Below are positions 10,577 to 18,951 of a stretch of DNA of 64,000 nucleotides, in pieces. Location of the stretch: the NCBI RefSeq assembly GCF_008704555.1, contig NZ_CP023702.1, forward strand, positions 6,486,001 to 6,550,000. Reading direction: 5' to 3'. Under the pieces are notes generated by a model. It saw only the letters and a program-made list of their open reading frames with translations. It ran no database searches and was not told the DNA's origin. A program made the position numbers and the translations under genes. The stretch's first letter is position 1. Each line of letters begins with the position of its first letter. The stretch is from Streptomyces nitrosporeus (GTDB lineage Bacteria; Actinomycetota; Actinomycetes; Streptomycetales; Streptomycetaceae).

Positions 10577-10626
10577 CGTGGTCCCGTGCGGTCAGGGGCC
10601 CGGCGGACCCGTGGTCCCGCGCGGTC
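10567..10626. repeat. 33-bp-period direct repeat
   Basis: A 27-bp block (10567-10593) recurs 33 bases later (10600-10626) with one mismatch, and a worn third copy can be traced to about 10660. It fills the gap between pimA and the LemA-like gene. Confidence 0.75.
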
Positions 10627-10679
10627 CGGCGGCCAGGGTCCCGTGCGGCCCGGCGGTCCGGGGCGCGGGCCCCCGACGG

Positions 10680-10685
10680 TAGCCT
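10680..10685 (+). promoter_or_regulatory. -10 box for a probable leaderless mRNA
   Basis: TAGCCT ends 8 bases before the GTG at 10694, and no Shine-Dalgarno lies between. Confidence 0.35.
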
Positions 10686-10693
10686 TGCCGCCC

Positions 10694-11239
10694 GTGATCG
10701 AAACCCTCATCTGGATCGTCGTCGCGCTCGTCGCGATCGGCCTGTACCTCAGCTGGACCGCCGGCCGGCTCGACCGGCTCCACACCCGCATCGACGCGGC
10801 CCGCGCCGCCCTGGACGCGCAGTTGCTGCGCCGTGCCTCGGTCACCCAGGAGATCGCCACCTCCGGCGTCCTGGACCCCGCGGCCTCGATCGTCCTCTAC
10901 GAGGCGGCGCACGCGGCCCGGCAGGCCGAGGAGGAGCGGCGCGAGGTCGCCGAGAGCGAGCTGAGCAGCGCGCTGCGGGCCGTGTTCGGCGAACCGGGGC
11001 AGGTCGAGGCGGTCAAGGACTTCCCCGGCGGGGACGAGGCCGCGGCCGAACTCGCCGCCGCCGTACGCCGCGTACCGATGGCACGGCGGTTCCACAACGA
11101 CGCGGTGCGCGCCGCCCGGGCCCTGCGCTCCCACCGTACGGTCCGGCTGTTCCGGCTCGCCGGGCACGCGCCGTTCCCGCCGGCCGTCGAGATGGACGAC
11201 GAGCCGCCGGTGGCGCTGGCGGACCGGCCGGGCAGCTGA
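10694..11239 (+). CDS. LemA-like membrane-anchored protein
   Basis: A 181-residue protein with one N-terminal membrane helix (residues 3-20) and an otherwise helical cytoplasmic body. The layout resembles the LemA family: helix, then a LDRLHTRIDAARAALDAQL stretch, and near the end ARRFHNDAVR followed by FRLAGHAPFPPAVEM, which mirrors the LemA C-terminal pattern. LemA itself has no settled biochemical role. The GTG start lacks a Shine-Dalgarno but has a -10 box at leaderless spacing. The gene stands alone after the pimA operon. Family assignment is by pattern only. Confidence 0.7.
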   Translation: MIETLIWIVVALVAIGLYLSWTAGRLDRLHTRIDAARAALDAQLLRRASVTQEIATSGVLDPAASIVLYEAAHAARQAEEERREVAESELSSALRAVFGEPGQVEAVKDFPGGDEAAAELAAAVRRVPMARRFHNDAVRAARALRSHRTVRLFRLAGHAPFPPAVEMDDEPPVALADRPGS

Positions 11240-11542
11240 CGGGCCTTCGGCGCTAGGGCTCCCGGGGCGGGGCCCCGGGGCCGGGCTCCCGGAGCGGTGC
11301 GTTCCGGGGCGGGCTCTCCGGAGCGGTGTGTGCCGGGGCGGCACGGGGCGGCGCCCCGGAGCGGTGCGTTCCGCGGCCGGGCGTCCGGAAGCGGCCCCGG
11401 CGGCGGCAGGAAAACGATCCACCGGCTGTCCATTGGCCCTTGCTGTGGACTGCTCGCAAGGAGTTTCCTCAGCTCTGCGGCGGTCCGCGGCCCCAGGCCC
11501 GCGACCGCGGCATCCCGTGTCCCGCCACCCCAGTGAGGTCCC
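11240..11542. other. 303-bp gap upstream of pdxS with short repeats
   Basis: The first half is extremely GC-rich and repetitive (see 11289-11373). The second half, 11410-11542, has more A and T, including an AAAACG stretch, and probably contains the pdxS promoter; I cannot fix its boxes. Confidence 0.45.
11289..11373. repeat. Three copies of an 18-bp repeat
   Basis: Positions 11289-11306 and 11356-11373 are identical (CCGGAGCGGTGCGTTCCG). Positions 11318-11335 differ at two bases. Spacing is uneven (29 and 38 bases), so this is an interspersed rather than strict tandem repeat. Confidence 0.7.
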
Positions 11543-12463
11543 GTGTCCACGCTTCCCAGCACCCCGCAGTCCACCGACGCCCCCGCCACCGGCACCGCCC
11601 GGGTGAAGCGCGGCATGGCCGAGCAGCTCAAGGGCGGCGTGATCATGGACGTCGTCGACGCCGAGCAGGCGAAGATCGCCGAGGACGCGGGCGCCGTGGC
11701 CGTCATGGCCCTGGAGCGGGTGCCCGCCGACATCCGCAAGGACGGTGGGGTCGCCCGGATGTCCGACCCCGGCATGATCGAGGAGATCATCGGGGCCGTC
11801 TCCATCCCCGTCATGGCCAAGTCCCGTATCGGCCACTTCGTCGAGGCCCAGGTCCTCCAGTCGCTCGGTGTCGACTACATCGACGAGTCCGAGGTCCTCA
11901 CCCCGGCCGACGAGGTCAACCACAGCGACAAGTTCGCCTTCACCACCCCCTTCGTCTGCGGCGCCACCAACCTCGGCGAGGCCCTCCGCCGTATCGCCGA
12001 AGGCGCCGCGATGATCCGCTCCAAGGGCGAGGCCGGCACCGGCAACGTCGTCGAGGCGGTCCGCCACCTGCGCCAGATCAAGAACGAGATCGCCCGTCTG
12101 CGCGGCTTCGACGACAACGAGCTGTACGCCGCCGCCAAGGACCTCCGCGCCCCCTACGAGCTGGTCAAGGAGGTCGCCGGGCTCGGCAGGCTGCCCGTCG
12201 TCCTCTTCTCGGCCGGCGGCGTCGCCACCCCCGCCGACGCGGCCCTGATGCGCCAGCTCGGCGCGGAGGGCGTCTTCGTGGGGTCGGGCATCTTCAAGTC
12301 CGGCGACCCCGCCAGGCGCGCCGCGGCCATCGTCAAGGCCACCACCTTCTACGACGACCCGAAGGTCGTCGCGGACGCCTCCCGCAACCTCGGCGAGGCC
12401 ATGGTCGGCATCGACTGCGACACCCTGCCCGAGACCGAGCGCTACGCCAACCGCGGCTGGTAG
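11543..12463 (+). CDS. pdxS: Pyridoxal 5'-phosphate synthase, lyase subunit
   Basis: A 306-residue TIM-barrel subunit of the DXP-independent vitamin B6 pathway. It builds PLP from ribose 5-phosphate, glyceraldehyde 3-phosphate and ammonia passed on by PdxT. The core MAKSRIGHFVEAQ (91-103) holds a Schiff-base lysine (K93), and AGTGN is a phosphate-binding loop. The GTG at 11543 follows GTGAGG. The first 20 residues are a variable tail. pdxT follows 7 bases later, so the two form an operon. Confidence 0.97.
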   Translation: MSTLPSTPQSTDAPATGTARVKRGMAEQLKGGVIMDVVDAEQAKIAEDAGAVAVMALERVPADIRKDGGVARMSDPGMIEEIIGAVSIPVMAKSRIGHFVEAQVLQSLGVDYIDESEVLTPADEVNHSDKFAFTTPFVCGATNLGEALRRIAEGAAMIRSKGEAGTGNVVEAVRHLRQIKNEIARLRGFDDNELYAAAKDLRAPYELVKEVAGLGRLPVVLFSAGGVATPADAALMRQLGAEGVFVGSGIFKSGDPARRAAAIVKATTFYDDPKVVADASRNLGEAMVGIDCDTLPETERYANRGW

Positions 12464-12470
12464 GCACCCG

Positions 12471-13064
12471 GTGAACGACACCCCGGTCGTCGGAGTCCTG
12501 GCGCTCCAGGGCGACGTACGGGAGCACCTGACCGCCCTGACCGCGGCCGGCGCCGCGGCCAGGCCGGTCCGGCGGCCCGAGGAACTCGCCGAGGCCGACG
12601 GCCTGGTGCTGCCCGGCGGCGAGTCCACCACGATGTCCCGGCTGGCCGTCCTCTTCGGGATGATGGACCCGCTGCGTGAGCGGGTCGCCGCCGGGATGCC
12701 GGTCTACGGCACCTGCGCCGGGATGATCCTGCTCGCCGGCCGGATCCTGGACCCGCGGGCGGGCCAGGAGACCGTCGGCGGCATCGACATGACCGTGCGC
12801 CGCAACGCCTTCGGGCGGCAGAACGAGTCCTTCGAGGCGGCCGTCGACGTCGCCGGGGTGCCCGGCGGGCCGGTCGAAGGCGTCTTCATCCGGGCCCCCT
12901 GGGTGGAGTCCGTGGGCGCCGGCGCCGATGTCCTGGCGGTGTACGGAGGGCATGCCGTCGCCGTACGGCAGGCGAACGCCCTGGCGACGTCGTTCCACCC
13001 CGAGCTCACGGGGGACCACCGGATGCACGGGCTCTTCGTCGACATGGTGCGCGCCGTGGGCTGA
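12471..13064 (+). CDS. pdxT: Pyridoxal 5'-phosphate synthase, glutaminase subunit
   Basis: A 197-residue class I glutamine amidotransferase that feeds ammonia to PdxS. The triad is visible: C82 in GTCAGM, and H176 with E178 in FHPEL. The LPGGESTTM segment (47-55) is the family's oxyanion strand. Translation starts at GTG 12471, just after the pdxS stop, in line with the fixed complex of the two subunits. Confidence 0.97.
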   Translation: MNDTPVVGVLALQGDVREHLTALTAAGAAARPVRRPEELAEADGLVLPGGESTTMSRLAVLFGMMDPLRERVAAGMPVYGTCAGMILLAGRILDPRAGQETVGGIDMTVRRNAFGRQNESFEAAVDVAGVPGGPVEGVFIRAPWVESVGAGADVLAVYGGHAVAVRQANALATSFHPELTGDHRMHGLFVDMVRAVG

Positions 13065-13075
13065 TCCGATCCCGG

Positions 13076-13081
13076 TAGGAT
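13076..13081 (+). promoter_or_regulatory. -10 box of the yebC promoter
   Basis: TAGGAT, 44 bases before the yebC start. It lies inside a GATCC...GGATC inverted repeat (13064-13083). Confidence 0.4.
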
Positions 13082-13125
13082 CTCTCGGGTTCGGATCGAT
13101 TTTGGTGACGCGAAGGAGAAGGCAG

Positions 13126-13878
13126 ATGTCCGGCCACTCTAAATGGGCTACGACGAAGCACAAGAAGGCCGTGATCGACGCCAAGCGCGGCAAGCTCTTC
13201 GCGAAGATGATCAAGAACATCGAGGTCGCGGCCCGCACGGGCGGCGCCGACGTGTCCGGTAACCCGACCCTTTTCGACGCCATCCAGAAGGCCAAGAAGA
13301 GCTCGGTCCCGAACAAGAACATCGACTCCGCCGTCAAGCGCGGCGCCGGCCTGGAGGCCGGCGGTGCCGACTACGAGACGATCATGTACGAGGGCTACGG
13401 ACCGAACGGTGTCGCGGTGCTCATCGAGTGCCTCACCGACAACCGCAACCGGGCCGCCTCCGACGTCCGTGTCGCCATGACCCGCAACGGCGGCTCCATG
13501 GCCGACCCGGGCTCGGTCTCGTACCTGTTCAACCGCAAGGGCGTCGTCATCGTCCCCAAGGGCGAGCTGACCGAGGACGACGTCCTCGGCGCCGTCCTCG
13601 ACGCGGGCGCCGAGGAGGTCAACGACCTCGGTGACACCTTCGAGGTGCTCAGCGAGGCCACCGACATGGTCGCGGTCCGCACCGCGCTCCAGGACGCCGG
13701 CATCGACTACGACTCGGCCGAGGCCAACTTCGTCCCGACCATGCAGGTCGAACTGGACGAGGAGGGCGCGCGCAAGATCTTCAAGCTGATCGACGCGCTG
13801 GAGGACAGCGACGACGTGCAGAACGTCTTCGCCAACTTCGACGTCTCCGACGAGGTCATGGAGAAGGTCGACGCCTGA
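13126..13878 (+). CDS. YebC/PmpR family protein (DUF28)
   Basis: A 250-residue YebC-family protein. The start MSGHSKWATTKHKKAVID is diagnostic, and AGGAG lies 8 bases before the ATG. Members have been described as DNA-binding regulators and, for some clades, as translation factors that help ribosomes through proline stretches; which applies here cannot be told from sequence. It precedes ruvCAB, a common linkage, but has its own -10 box and is separated from ruvC by a strong hairpin. Confidence 0.95.
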   Translation: MSGHSKWATTKHKKAVIDAKRGKLFAKMIKNIEVAARTGGADVSGNPTLFDAIQKAKKSSVPNKNIDSAVKRGAGLEAGGADYETIMYEGYGPNGVAVLIECLTDNRNRAASDVRVAMTRNGGSMADPGSVSYLFNRKGVVIVPKGELTEDDVLGAVLDAGAEEVNDLGDTFEVLSEATDMVAVRTALQDAGIDYDSAEANFVPTMQVELDEEGARKIFKLIDALEDSDDVQNVFANFDVSDEVMEKVDA

Positions 13879-13902
13879 GAGGCGCGGGCACGGCGGAACG
13901 GC

Positions 13903-13931
13903 GGGCCGGCGGGGACACACCCCGCCGGCCC
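13903..13931 (+). terminator. Terminator after yebC
   Basis: A perfect 12-bp GC stem (13903-13914 with 13920-13931) with an ACACA loop. Confidence 0.7.
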
Positions 13932-14008
13932 GTCCCGTTGTCGGTGCGAGCCGATAGCCTGCTGGAACAGTTGACCGAGCGTACGGGCAGTGAGGACGAG
14001 GGGGCTCC

Positions 14009-14542
14009 ATGCGGGTACTCGGCGTGGACCCGGGGCTGACCCGGTGCGGTGTGGGCGTCGTCGAAGGCGTCGCGGGCCGGCCGCTGACGATGGCGGGCGT
14101 CGGCGTGGTGCGCACCCCGCCCGACATGGGGCTCGCCCACCGGCTGGTCGCCGTCGAGCGGGGCATCGAGCAGTGGCTCGACGAACACCGCCCGGACTGC
14201 GTCGCGGTGGAGCGCGTCTTCAGCCAGCACAACGTCCGCACGGTCATGGGCACCGCCCAGGCCAGCGCGGTCGCCATGCTCTGCGCGGCCCGCCGGGACA
14301 TCCCCGTCGCCCTGCACACCCCCAGCGAGGTCAAGGCCGCCGTCACCGGGTCCGGCCGCGCCGACAAAGCCCAGGTCGGGGCCATGGTGACGCGGCTGCT
14401 CCGACTCGACGCACCGCCGAAACCGGCCGACGCCGCCGACGCGCTCGCCCTCGCCATCTGCCACATCTGGCGCGCGCCCGCGCAGAACCGCCTGCAGCAG
14501 GCCGTCGCCGCCCACCGCACGCTGAAAGGCCGCCCCGCATGA
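14009..14542 (+). CDS. ruvC: Crossover junction endodeoxyribonuclease RuvC
   Basis: A 177-residue Holliday junction resolvase that nicks four-way DNA within the RuvABC complex. All four acidic catalytic residues are in place: D7 (VDPG), E68 (VAVERVF), D141 and D144 (DAADALA). The ATG at 14009 follows GAGG. It overlaps ruvA by four bases (ATGA), so ruvC and ruvA are co-translated. I looked for an SOS operator upstream and found none. Confidence 0.97.
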   Translation: MRVLGVDPGLTRCGVGVVEGVAGRPLTMAGVGVVRTPPDMGLAHRLVAVERGIEQWLDEHRPDCVAVERVFSQHNVRTVMGTAQASAVAMLCAARRDIPVALHTPSEVKAAVTGSGRADKAQVGAMVTRLLRLDAPPKPADAADALALAICHIWRAPAQNRLQQAVAAHRTLKGRPA

Positions 14543-15165
14543 TCGCCTTCGTCTCGGGCCCGGTTGCCGCCCTCGCCCCGACCACCGCCGTGATCGAGGT
14601 CGGCGGCATCGGCATGGCCCTCCAGTGCACCCCGGCCACCCTCGCCGGCCTGCGGATCGGGCAGGAGGCCAGGCTCGCCGCCTCCCTCGTCGTACGCGAG
14701 GACTCCCTCACCCTCTACGGCTTCGCCGACGACGACGAGCGGCAGGTCTTCGAGCTGCTCCAGACCGCCAGCGGCGTCGGACCGAGGCTCGCCCAGGCGA
14801 TGCTCGCCACCCACAGCCCCGACGCCCTGCGCGTCGCCGTCGCCACCGGGGACGAGAAGGCGCTCACCGCCGTGTCCGGCATCGGCAAGAAGGGCGCCCA
14901 GAAGCTCCTTCTGGAGCTGAAGGACCGGCTGGGTGAACCGGTCGGCGCGCGCATCGGGCAGCAGGGGACCGGCACCGGCGCCCCCTCCTCCTGGCGCGAC
15001 CAGCTCCAGGCCGCCCTGATCGGCCTCGGATACGCCACCCGCGAGGCCGACGAAGCGGTGACGGCGGTGACGCCGCAGGCCGAGGCGGCCGTCGCCGAGG
15101 GCGCGGCCCCGCCCGTGCCGCAGCTGCTGCGGGCCGCGCTCCAGACCCTCAACCGGGCGCGCTGA
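14539..15165 (+). CDS. ruvA: Holliday junction branch migration protein RuvA
   Basis: A 208-residue junction-binding subunit that loads RuvB. An N-terminal OB fold (1-62) is followed by two helix-hairpin-helix motifs (around TASGVGPRLAQ and VSGIGKKGAQK), a Gly/Thr-rich linker at about 140-155, and domain III, which contacts RuvB. It starts inside the ruvC stop. ruvB is not tightly coupled: 198 bases with a tandem repeat separate the two. Confidence 0.96.
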   Translation: MIAFVSGPVAALAPTTAVIEVGGIGMALQCTPATLAGLRIGQEARLAASLVVREDSLTLYGFADDDERQVFELLQTASGVGPRLAQAMLATHSPDALRVAVATGDEKALTAVSGIGKKGAQKLLLELKDRLGEPVGARIGQQGTGTGAPSSWRDQLQAALIGLGYATREADEAVTAVTPQAEAAVAEGAAPPVPQLLRAALQTLNRAR

Positions 15166-15186
15166 CCCCGAACCGCGCACCCGGCC

Positions 15187-15237
15187 GCACGCACCTTCGA
15201 ACCCCACGCATCCCTGAACCCCACGCACCTTCGAACC
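15187..15237. repeat. 17-bp tandem repeat, three units
   Basis: Units at 15187-15203, 15204-15220 and 15221-15237 each read (G/C)CACGCA followed by a CTTCGAACC-like tail. Units 1 and 3 differ at one base; unit 2 differs more. Degenerate CGCACACCCCGACC copies continue to about 15285. Confidence 0.8.
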
Positions 15238-15363
15238 GCACACCCGACCGCACACCCCGACCGTCCCCGGACCGCGCACCCCGGCCGCGCCCAGCGGCCG
15301 GGCCGCGTCCGCCGGCCGGGACACCGCACGGCCGACACCGAAACACCCGAGGCGGGACACACG

Positions 15364-16449
15364 ATGAACTGGGACGAGACCGGGCCCGACACCGGCGACC
15401 TGACGGACGAGCGGCTCCAGGACCGGCTGGTTGACGCCGGGGCCGACGGCGAGGACACCGCCGTCGAAGCCGCCCTGCGCCCCAAGGACCTCGACGAGTT
15501 CGTCGGCCAGGAGAAGGTCCGCGAACAGCTCGACCTGGTCCTCAAGGCCGCCAGGGCCCGCGGTGCCACCGCCGACCACGTCCTGCTCTCCGGCGCCCCC
15601 GGGCTCGGCAAGACCACCCTGTCCATGATCATCGCCGCCGAGATGAACGCACCGATCCGCATCACCTCCGGCCCCGCCATCCAGCACGCCGGCGACCTCG
15701 CCGCGATCCTCTCCTCGCTCCAGGAGGGCGAGGTCCTCTTCCTCGACGAGATCCACCGCATGTCACGGCCCGCCGAGGAGATGCTCTACATGGCGATGGA
15801 GGACTTCCGCGTCGACGTCATCGTCGGAAAGGGCCCCGGCGCCACCGCCATCCCCCTGGAACTCCCGCCGTTCACCCTCGTCGGCGCCACCACCAGGGCC
15901 GGACTGCTGCCGCCCCCGCTCCGCGACCGCTTCGGCTTCACCGCGCACATGGAGTTCTACGCCCCCGCCGAACTCGAACGCGTCATCCACCGCTCCGCCG
16001 GCCTGCTCGACGTGGCCATAGACCCCCAGGGGGCCGCCGAGATCGCCGGGCGCTCCCGCGGCACCCCCCGCATCGCCAACCGGCTGCTGCGCCGCGTCCG
16101 CGACTACGCCCAGGTCAAGGCCGAGGGCCGGATCGACCGGGACATCGCGGCGGCCGCCCTGCGGGTGTACGAGGTCGACGAACGCGGCCTGGACCGGCTG
16201 GACCGCGCGGTGCTCCAAGCCCTGCTGAAACTCTTCGGCGGCGGGCCCGTCGGCCTGTCCACGCTCGCGGTGGCGGTGGGGGAGGAGCGGGAGACGGTCG
16301 AGGAGGTCGCCGAGCCCTTCCTCGTACGGGAGGGACTGCTGGCCAGGACACCGCGCGGCCGGGTCGCCACCCCCGCCGCCTGGGCACATCTGGGTCTCAC
16401 GGCCCCGCAGGGCGGCGCAATGGGACAACAGGGCCTGTTCGGGGCGTGA
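15364..16449 (+). CDS. ruvB: Holliday junction branch migration DNA helicase RuvB
   Basis: A 361-residue AAA+ motor that drives branch migration with RuvA. Walker A is GAPGLGKTT (77-85), Walker B LFLDEIH (125-131), sensor 1 GATTRAG; a winged-helix domain ends the protein. The first 35 residues are an acidic extension common in Streptomyces. The ATG at 15364 follows GAGGCGGG. The 198-bp gap before it, unusual for a ruvA-ruvB pair, holds the 17-bp repeat. Confidence 0.97.
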   Translation: MNWDETGPDTGDLTDERLQDRLVDAGADGEDTAVEAALRPKDLDEFVGQEKVREQLDLVLKAARARGATADHVLLSGAPGLGKTTLSMIIAAEMNAPIRITSGPAIQHAGDLAAILSSLQEGEVLFLDEIHRMSRPAEEMLYMAMEDFRVDVIVGKGPGATAIPLELPPFTLVGATTRAGLLPPPLRDRFGFTAHMEFYAPAELERVIHRSAGLLDVAIDPQGAAEIAGRSRGTPRIANRLLRRVRDYAQVKAEGRIDRDIAAAALRVYEVDERGLDRLDRAVLQALLKLFGGGPVGLSTLAVAVGEERETVEEVAEPFLVREGLLARTPRGRVATPAAWAHLGLTAPQGGAMGQQGLFGA

Positions 16450-16458
16450 TGTGTCACA

Positions 16459-16478
16459 GGTTTTCCCGGAGGGGAACC
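16459..16478 (+). terminator. Weak hairpin after ruvB
   Basis: An 8-bp stem with two G-U pairs and a 4-nt loop, 10 bases after the ruvB stop. Confidence 0.35.
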
Positions 16479-16496
16479 AGGGTGTCATGCTGGGCG

Positions 16497-16526
16497 TTGT
16501 TCCAATGATGCGGACTCGCTTAGACT
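16497..16526 (+). promoter_or_regulatory. Promoter of yajC (and possibly secD-secF)
   Basis: TTGTTC (16497-16502) and TAGACT (16521-16526) with an 18-bp spacer, 88 bases before the yajC start. It is one of the clearer -35/-10 pairs in the window. Confidence 0.5.
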
Positions 16527-16613
16527 CCGCCGATGCCGCCCGTACCGGGCTGGTGTACCCACCCCCGTAGTCAAGGCCGTGCCAGCGCGGTCGTGCGAAG
16601 GAAGTACCGTCCC

Positions 16614-17054
16614 GTGAGTATCGTGACCCTCCTCCCCTTCATCGTGCTCATCGGGGCCATGTTCCTGATGACCCGGTCCGCCAAGAAGAAGCAGCAGGCG
16701 GCTGTGCAGATGCGCGACGAGATGCAGCCCGGCACCGGCGTCCGCACGATCGGAGGCATGTACGCCACCGTCAAGGAGATCCAGCAGGACACGGTGCTGC
16801 TGGAGGTCGCGCCCGGCGTCCACGCCGTCTACGCCAAGAACGCCATCGGCGCCGTCCTCGAGGACGCGGAGTACAACCGCATCGTCCACGGCGACGAGGA
16901 CCTGAGCGTCGAGGGCGCGGTCGTCCCCGACGACGCCTCCTCCCTCACCGACGGCCCGGACGACTCCGGCGACGCGAAGATCGACCTCGGCAAGAAGACC
17001 GAGAGCGACGCCGCGCCGAAGGACGCCAAGGGCGACGAGGACGGCTCCAAGTAG
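16614..17054 (+). CDS. yajC: Preprotein translocase subunit YajC
   Basis: A 146-residue subunit of the SecDF-YajC complex. One N-terminal membrane helix (about 2-20) leads into the KKKQQ basic stop-transfer and the TIGGMYATV strand typical of YajC. The acidic Asp/Lys-rich tail (from about 105) is longer than in E. coli but usual in Streptomyces. The GTG at 16614 is preceded by AAGGAAG. A 40-bp palindrome between it and secD may uncouple their expression. Confidence 0.94.
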   Translation: MSIVTLLPFIVLIGAMFLMTRSAKKKQQAAVQMRDEMQPGTGVRTIGGMYATVKEIQQDTVLLEVAPGVHAVYAKNAIGAVLEDAEYNRIVHGDEDLSVEGAVVPDDASSLTDGPDDSGDAKIDLGKKTESDAAPKDAKGDEDGSK

Positions 17055-17063
17055 TTCGACGAT

Positions 17064-17103
17064 CCAGGGACGCCGGACACCCGCGGGTGTCCGGCGTCCC
17101 TGG
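17064..17103 (+). terminator. 40-bp perfect palindrome between yajC and secD
   Basis: Positions 17064-17082 and 17085-17103 pair without a mismatch, and the central GC completes a full 40-bp palindrome. It begins 10 bases after the yajC stop. It could be a terminator or partial attenuator, since secD lies 98 bases downstream on the same strand. There is no U-tract. Confidence 0.7.
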
Positions 17104-17201
17104 GGCAGTGCGGTCTTCTGCGGGGCGGGGTCCCCACACCACTTCATGGCCGCTCGGGCCCGTACCCGGCGCGGAGCGGTTGGACAGGGAGAAACGAGAA
17201 G

Positions 17202-18950
17202 GTGGCAGTTCCGAAGAAGGGCAAAGGGCGCGCCGGCGGTCAGAGCAGGCCGGGGCGCGCCCTGGCCCTGATCCTGATCGCCATGGTCGCGCTCACCGGC
17301 GGGATGTTCTTGTCCGGCCACACCACGCCTCGGCTTGGTATCGACCTGGCAGGCGGTACGTCGATCACACTCAAGGCGAAGAGCCAGCCCGGCAAGCCTG
17401 AGGCGATCAACGAGACCAACATGAACACGGCTGTCGAGATCATCGAGCGCCGCGTCAACGGTCTGGGCGTGTCCGAGGCCGAGGTGCAGACCCAGGGCGC
17501 CTCGAACATCATCGTCAACATCCCCAAGGGGACGAACTCCGCGCAGGCCCGCGAGCAGGTCGGCACCACCGCGCAGCTCTACTTCCGGCCGGTGCTCTCC
17601 GTGACCGGCGGGGAACCGACGCCCACCGGGACCGCCAGCCCTTCCGCGTCCGGCTCCCCGGCCCCGTCGGCGGAGCCCGGCGACAAGGAGACCGCCTCCG
17701 GCTCCGAGGCCACGCCCTCCTCGTCCGCCACCACGCAGGGCCGTGCCGTGACCGGCGGCCTGAAGCAGGACGGCTCGCCCACCCCGGCCGCCGGTGACGC
17801 CTCCGGCGACGCCGCCGCGACCCCCGCGGCGTCCCAGACGCCCGACGCCGCGACCGCCGCGCTGGAGAAGAAGTTCACCGAGCTGGACTGCACCGACGAG
17901 AAGGCCCGGGTCGCGGCCGGCGACGGCGTCAAGCCCGAGGACCCCACCGTCGCGTGCAGCTCCGAGGGTGACGCCAAGTACCTCCTCGGCCCCGCCGAGG
18001 TCTCCGGTACGGACGTCGACGACGCCAAGGGGCAGTTCGACCAGCAGCGGGGCATCTGGCTCGTCTCGATGGAGTTCACCGACAAGGGCTCCAAGAAGTT
18101 CCAGACGATCACCAAGAAGCTCTCCGCCCAGCAGTCGCCGCAGAACCAGTTCGCGATCTCCCTCGACGGCGAGGTCGTCTCCGCGCCCCAGGTCAACGAG
18201 ACCCTGAGCGGCAGCGCCGAGATCTCCGGCAGCTTCACCCAGCAGTCCGCCGAGGACCTGGCCAACGTGCTGTCCTACGGCGCGCTCCCGCTGTCCTTCA
18301 GCGAGGACACGGTCACCACCGTCACCGCCGCCCTGGGCGGCGAGCAGCTGGAAGCCGGTCTGATCGCCGGTGCGATCGGCCTGGCCCTCGTGGTGATCTA
18401 CCTGGTCGCCTACTACCGCGGCCTGGCGCTCATCGCGCTCCTGAGCCTCCTGGCCTCCGGCATCCTCAGCTACACGATCATGGCGCTGCTCGGCCCGGCC
18501 ATCGGCTTCGCGCTGAACCTCCCCGCCGTCTGCGGCGCCATCGTGGCGATCGGTATCACGGCGGACTCGTTCATCGTCTACTTCGAACGGGTCCGGGACG
18601 AGATCCGCGAGGGCCGCACGCTGCGCCCCGCCGTCGAGCGCGGCTGGCCGCGTGCCCGGCGCACCATCCTGGTGTCCGACTTCGTGTCGTTCCTCGCCGC
18701 CGCGGTGCTCTTCCTGGTCACGGTCGGCAAGGTGCAGGGCTTCGCCTTCACCCTCGGCCTCACCACCCTGCTCGACGTCGTCGTGGTGTTCCTCTTCACC
18801 AAGCCCCTGCTGACGCTCATGGCGCGCACCAAGTTCTTCTCCAGCGGCCACCCGTGGTCCGGTCTGGACCCCAAGCGCCTCGGAGCGAAGCCGCCGCTGC
18901 GCCGTTCACGCCGTGTCTCCGCCCCCACCGACCACCCGAAGGAGGCGTGA
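17202..18950 (+). CDS. secD: Protein translocase subunit SecD
   Basis: A 582-residue RND-type membrane protein that, with SecF, uses the proton motive force to pull secreted proteins out of the SecYEG channel. One helix lies at about 20-38, followed by GIDLAGGTSITL. A large periplasmic part contains a low-complexity Pro/Ser/Thr/Ala stretch (about 140-225), an insertion typical of actinobacteria. Five further helices form the C-terminal half, with GITADSFIVYFERVRDE in the RND core. The GTG at 17202 follows AGGGAG. secF starts one base after the stop. Confidence 0.96.
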   Translation: MAVPKKGKGRAGGQSRPGRALALILIAMVALTGGMFLSGHTTPRLGIDLAGGTSITLKAKSQPGKPEAINETNMNTAVEIIERRVNGLGVSEAEVQTQGASNIIVNIPKGTNSAQAREQVGTTAQLYFRPVLSVTGGEPTPTGTASPSASGSPAPSAEPGDKETASGSEATPSSSATTQGRAVTGGLKQDGSPTPAAGDASGDAAATPAASQTPDAATAALEKKFTELDCTDEKARVAAGDGVKPEDPTVACSSEGDAKYLLGPAEVSGTDVDDAKGQFDQQRGIWLVSMEFTDKGSKKFQTITKKLSAQQSPQNQFAISLDGEVVSAPQVNETLSGSAEISGSFTQQSAEDLANVLSYGALPLSFSEDTVTTVTAALGGEQLEAGLIAGAIGLALVVIYLVAYYRGLALIALLSLLASGILSYTIMALLGPAIGFALNLPAVCGAIVAIGITADSFIVYFERVRDEIREGRTLRPAVERGWPRARRTILVSDFVSFLAAAVLFLVTVGKVQGFAFTLGLTTLLDVVVVFLFTKPLLTLMARTKFFSSGHPWSGLDPKRLGAKPPLRRSRRVSAPTDHPKEA

Positions 18951-18951
18951 G

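Noticed and set aside
13932..14008. LexA/SOS box upstream of ruvC
   Set aside because: GGAACAGTTGACC has only one half-site and does not match the CGAAC-N4-GTTCG type operator.
15165..15300. The repeat between ruvA and ruvB as a small coding gene
   Set aside because: Open frames exist on the minus strand only because stops are rare in such DNA; there is no ribosome site or codon bias.
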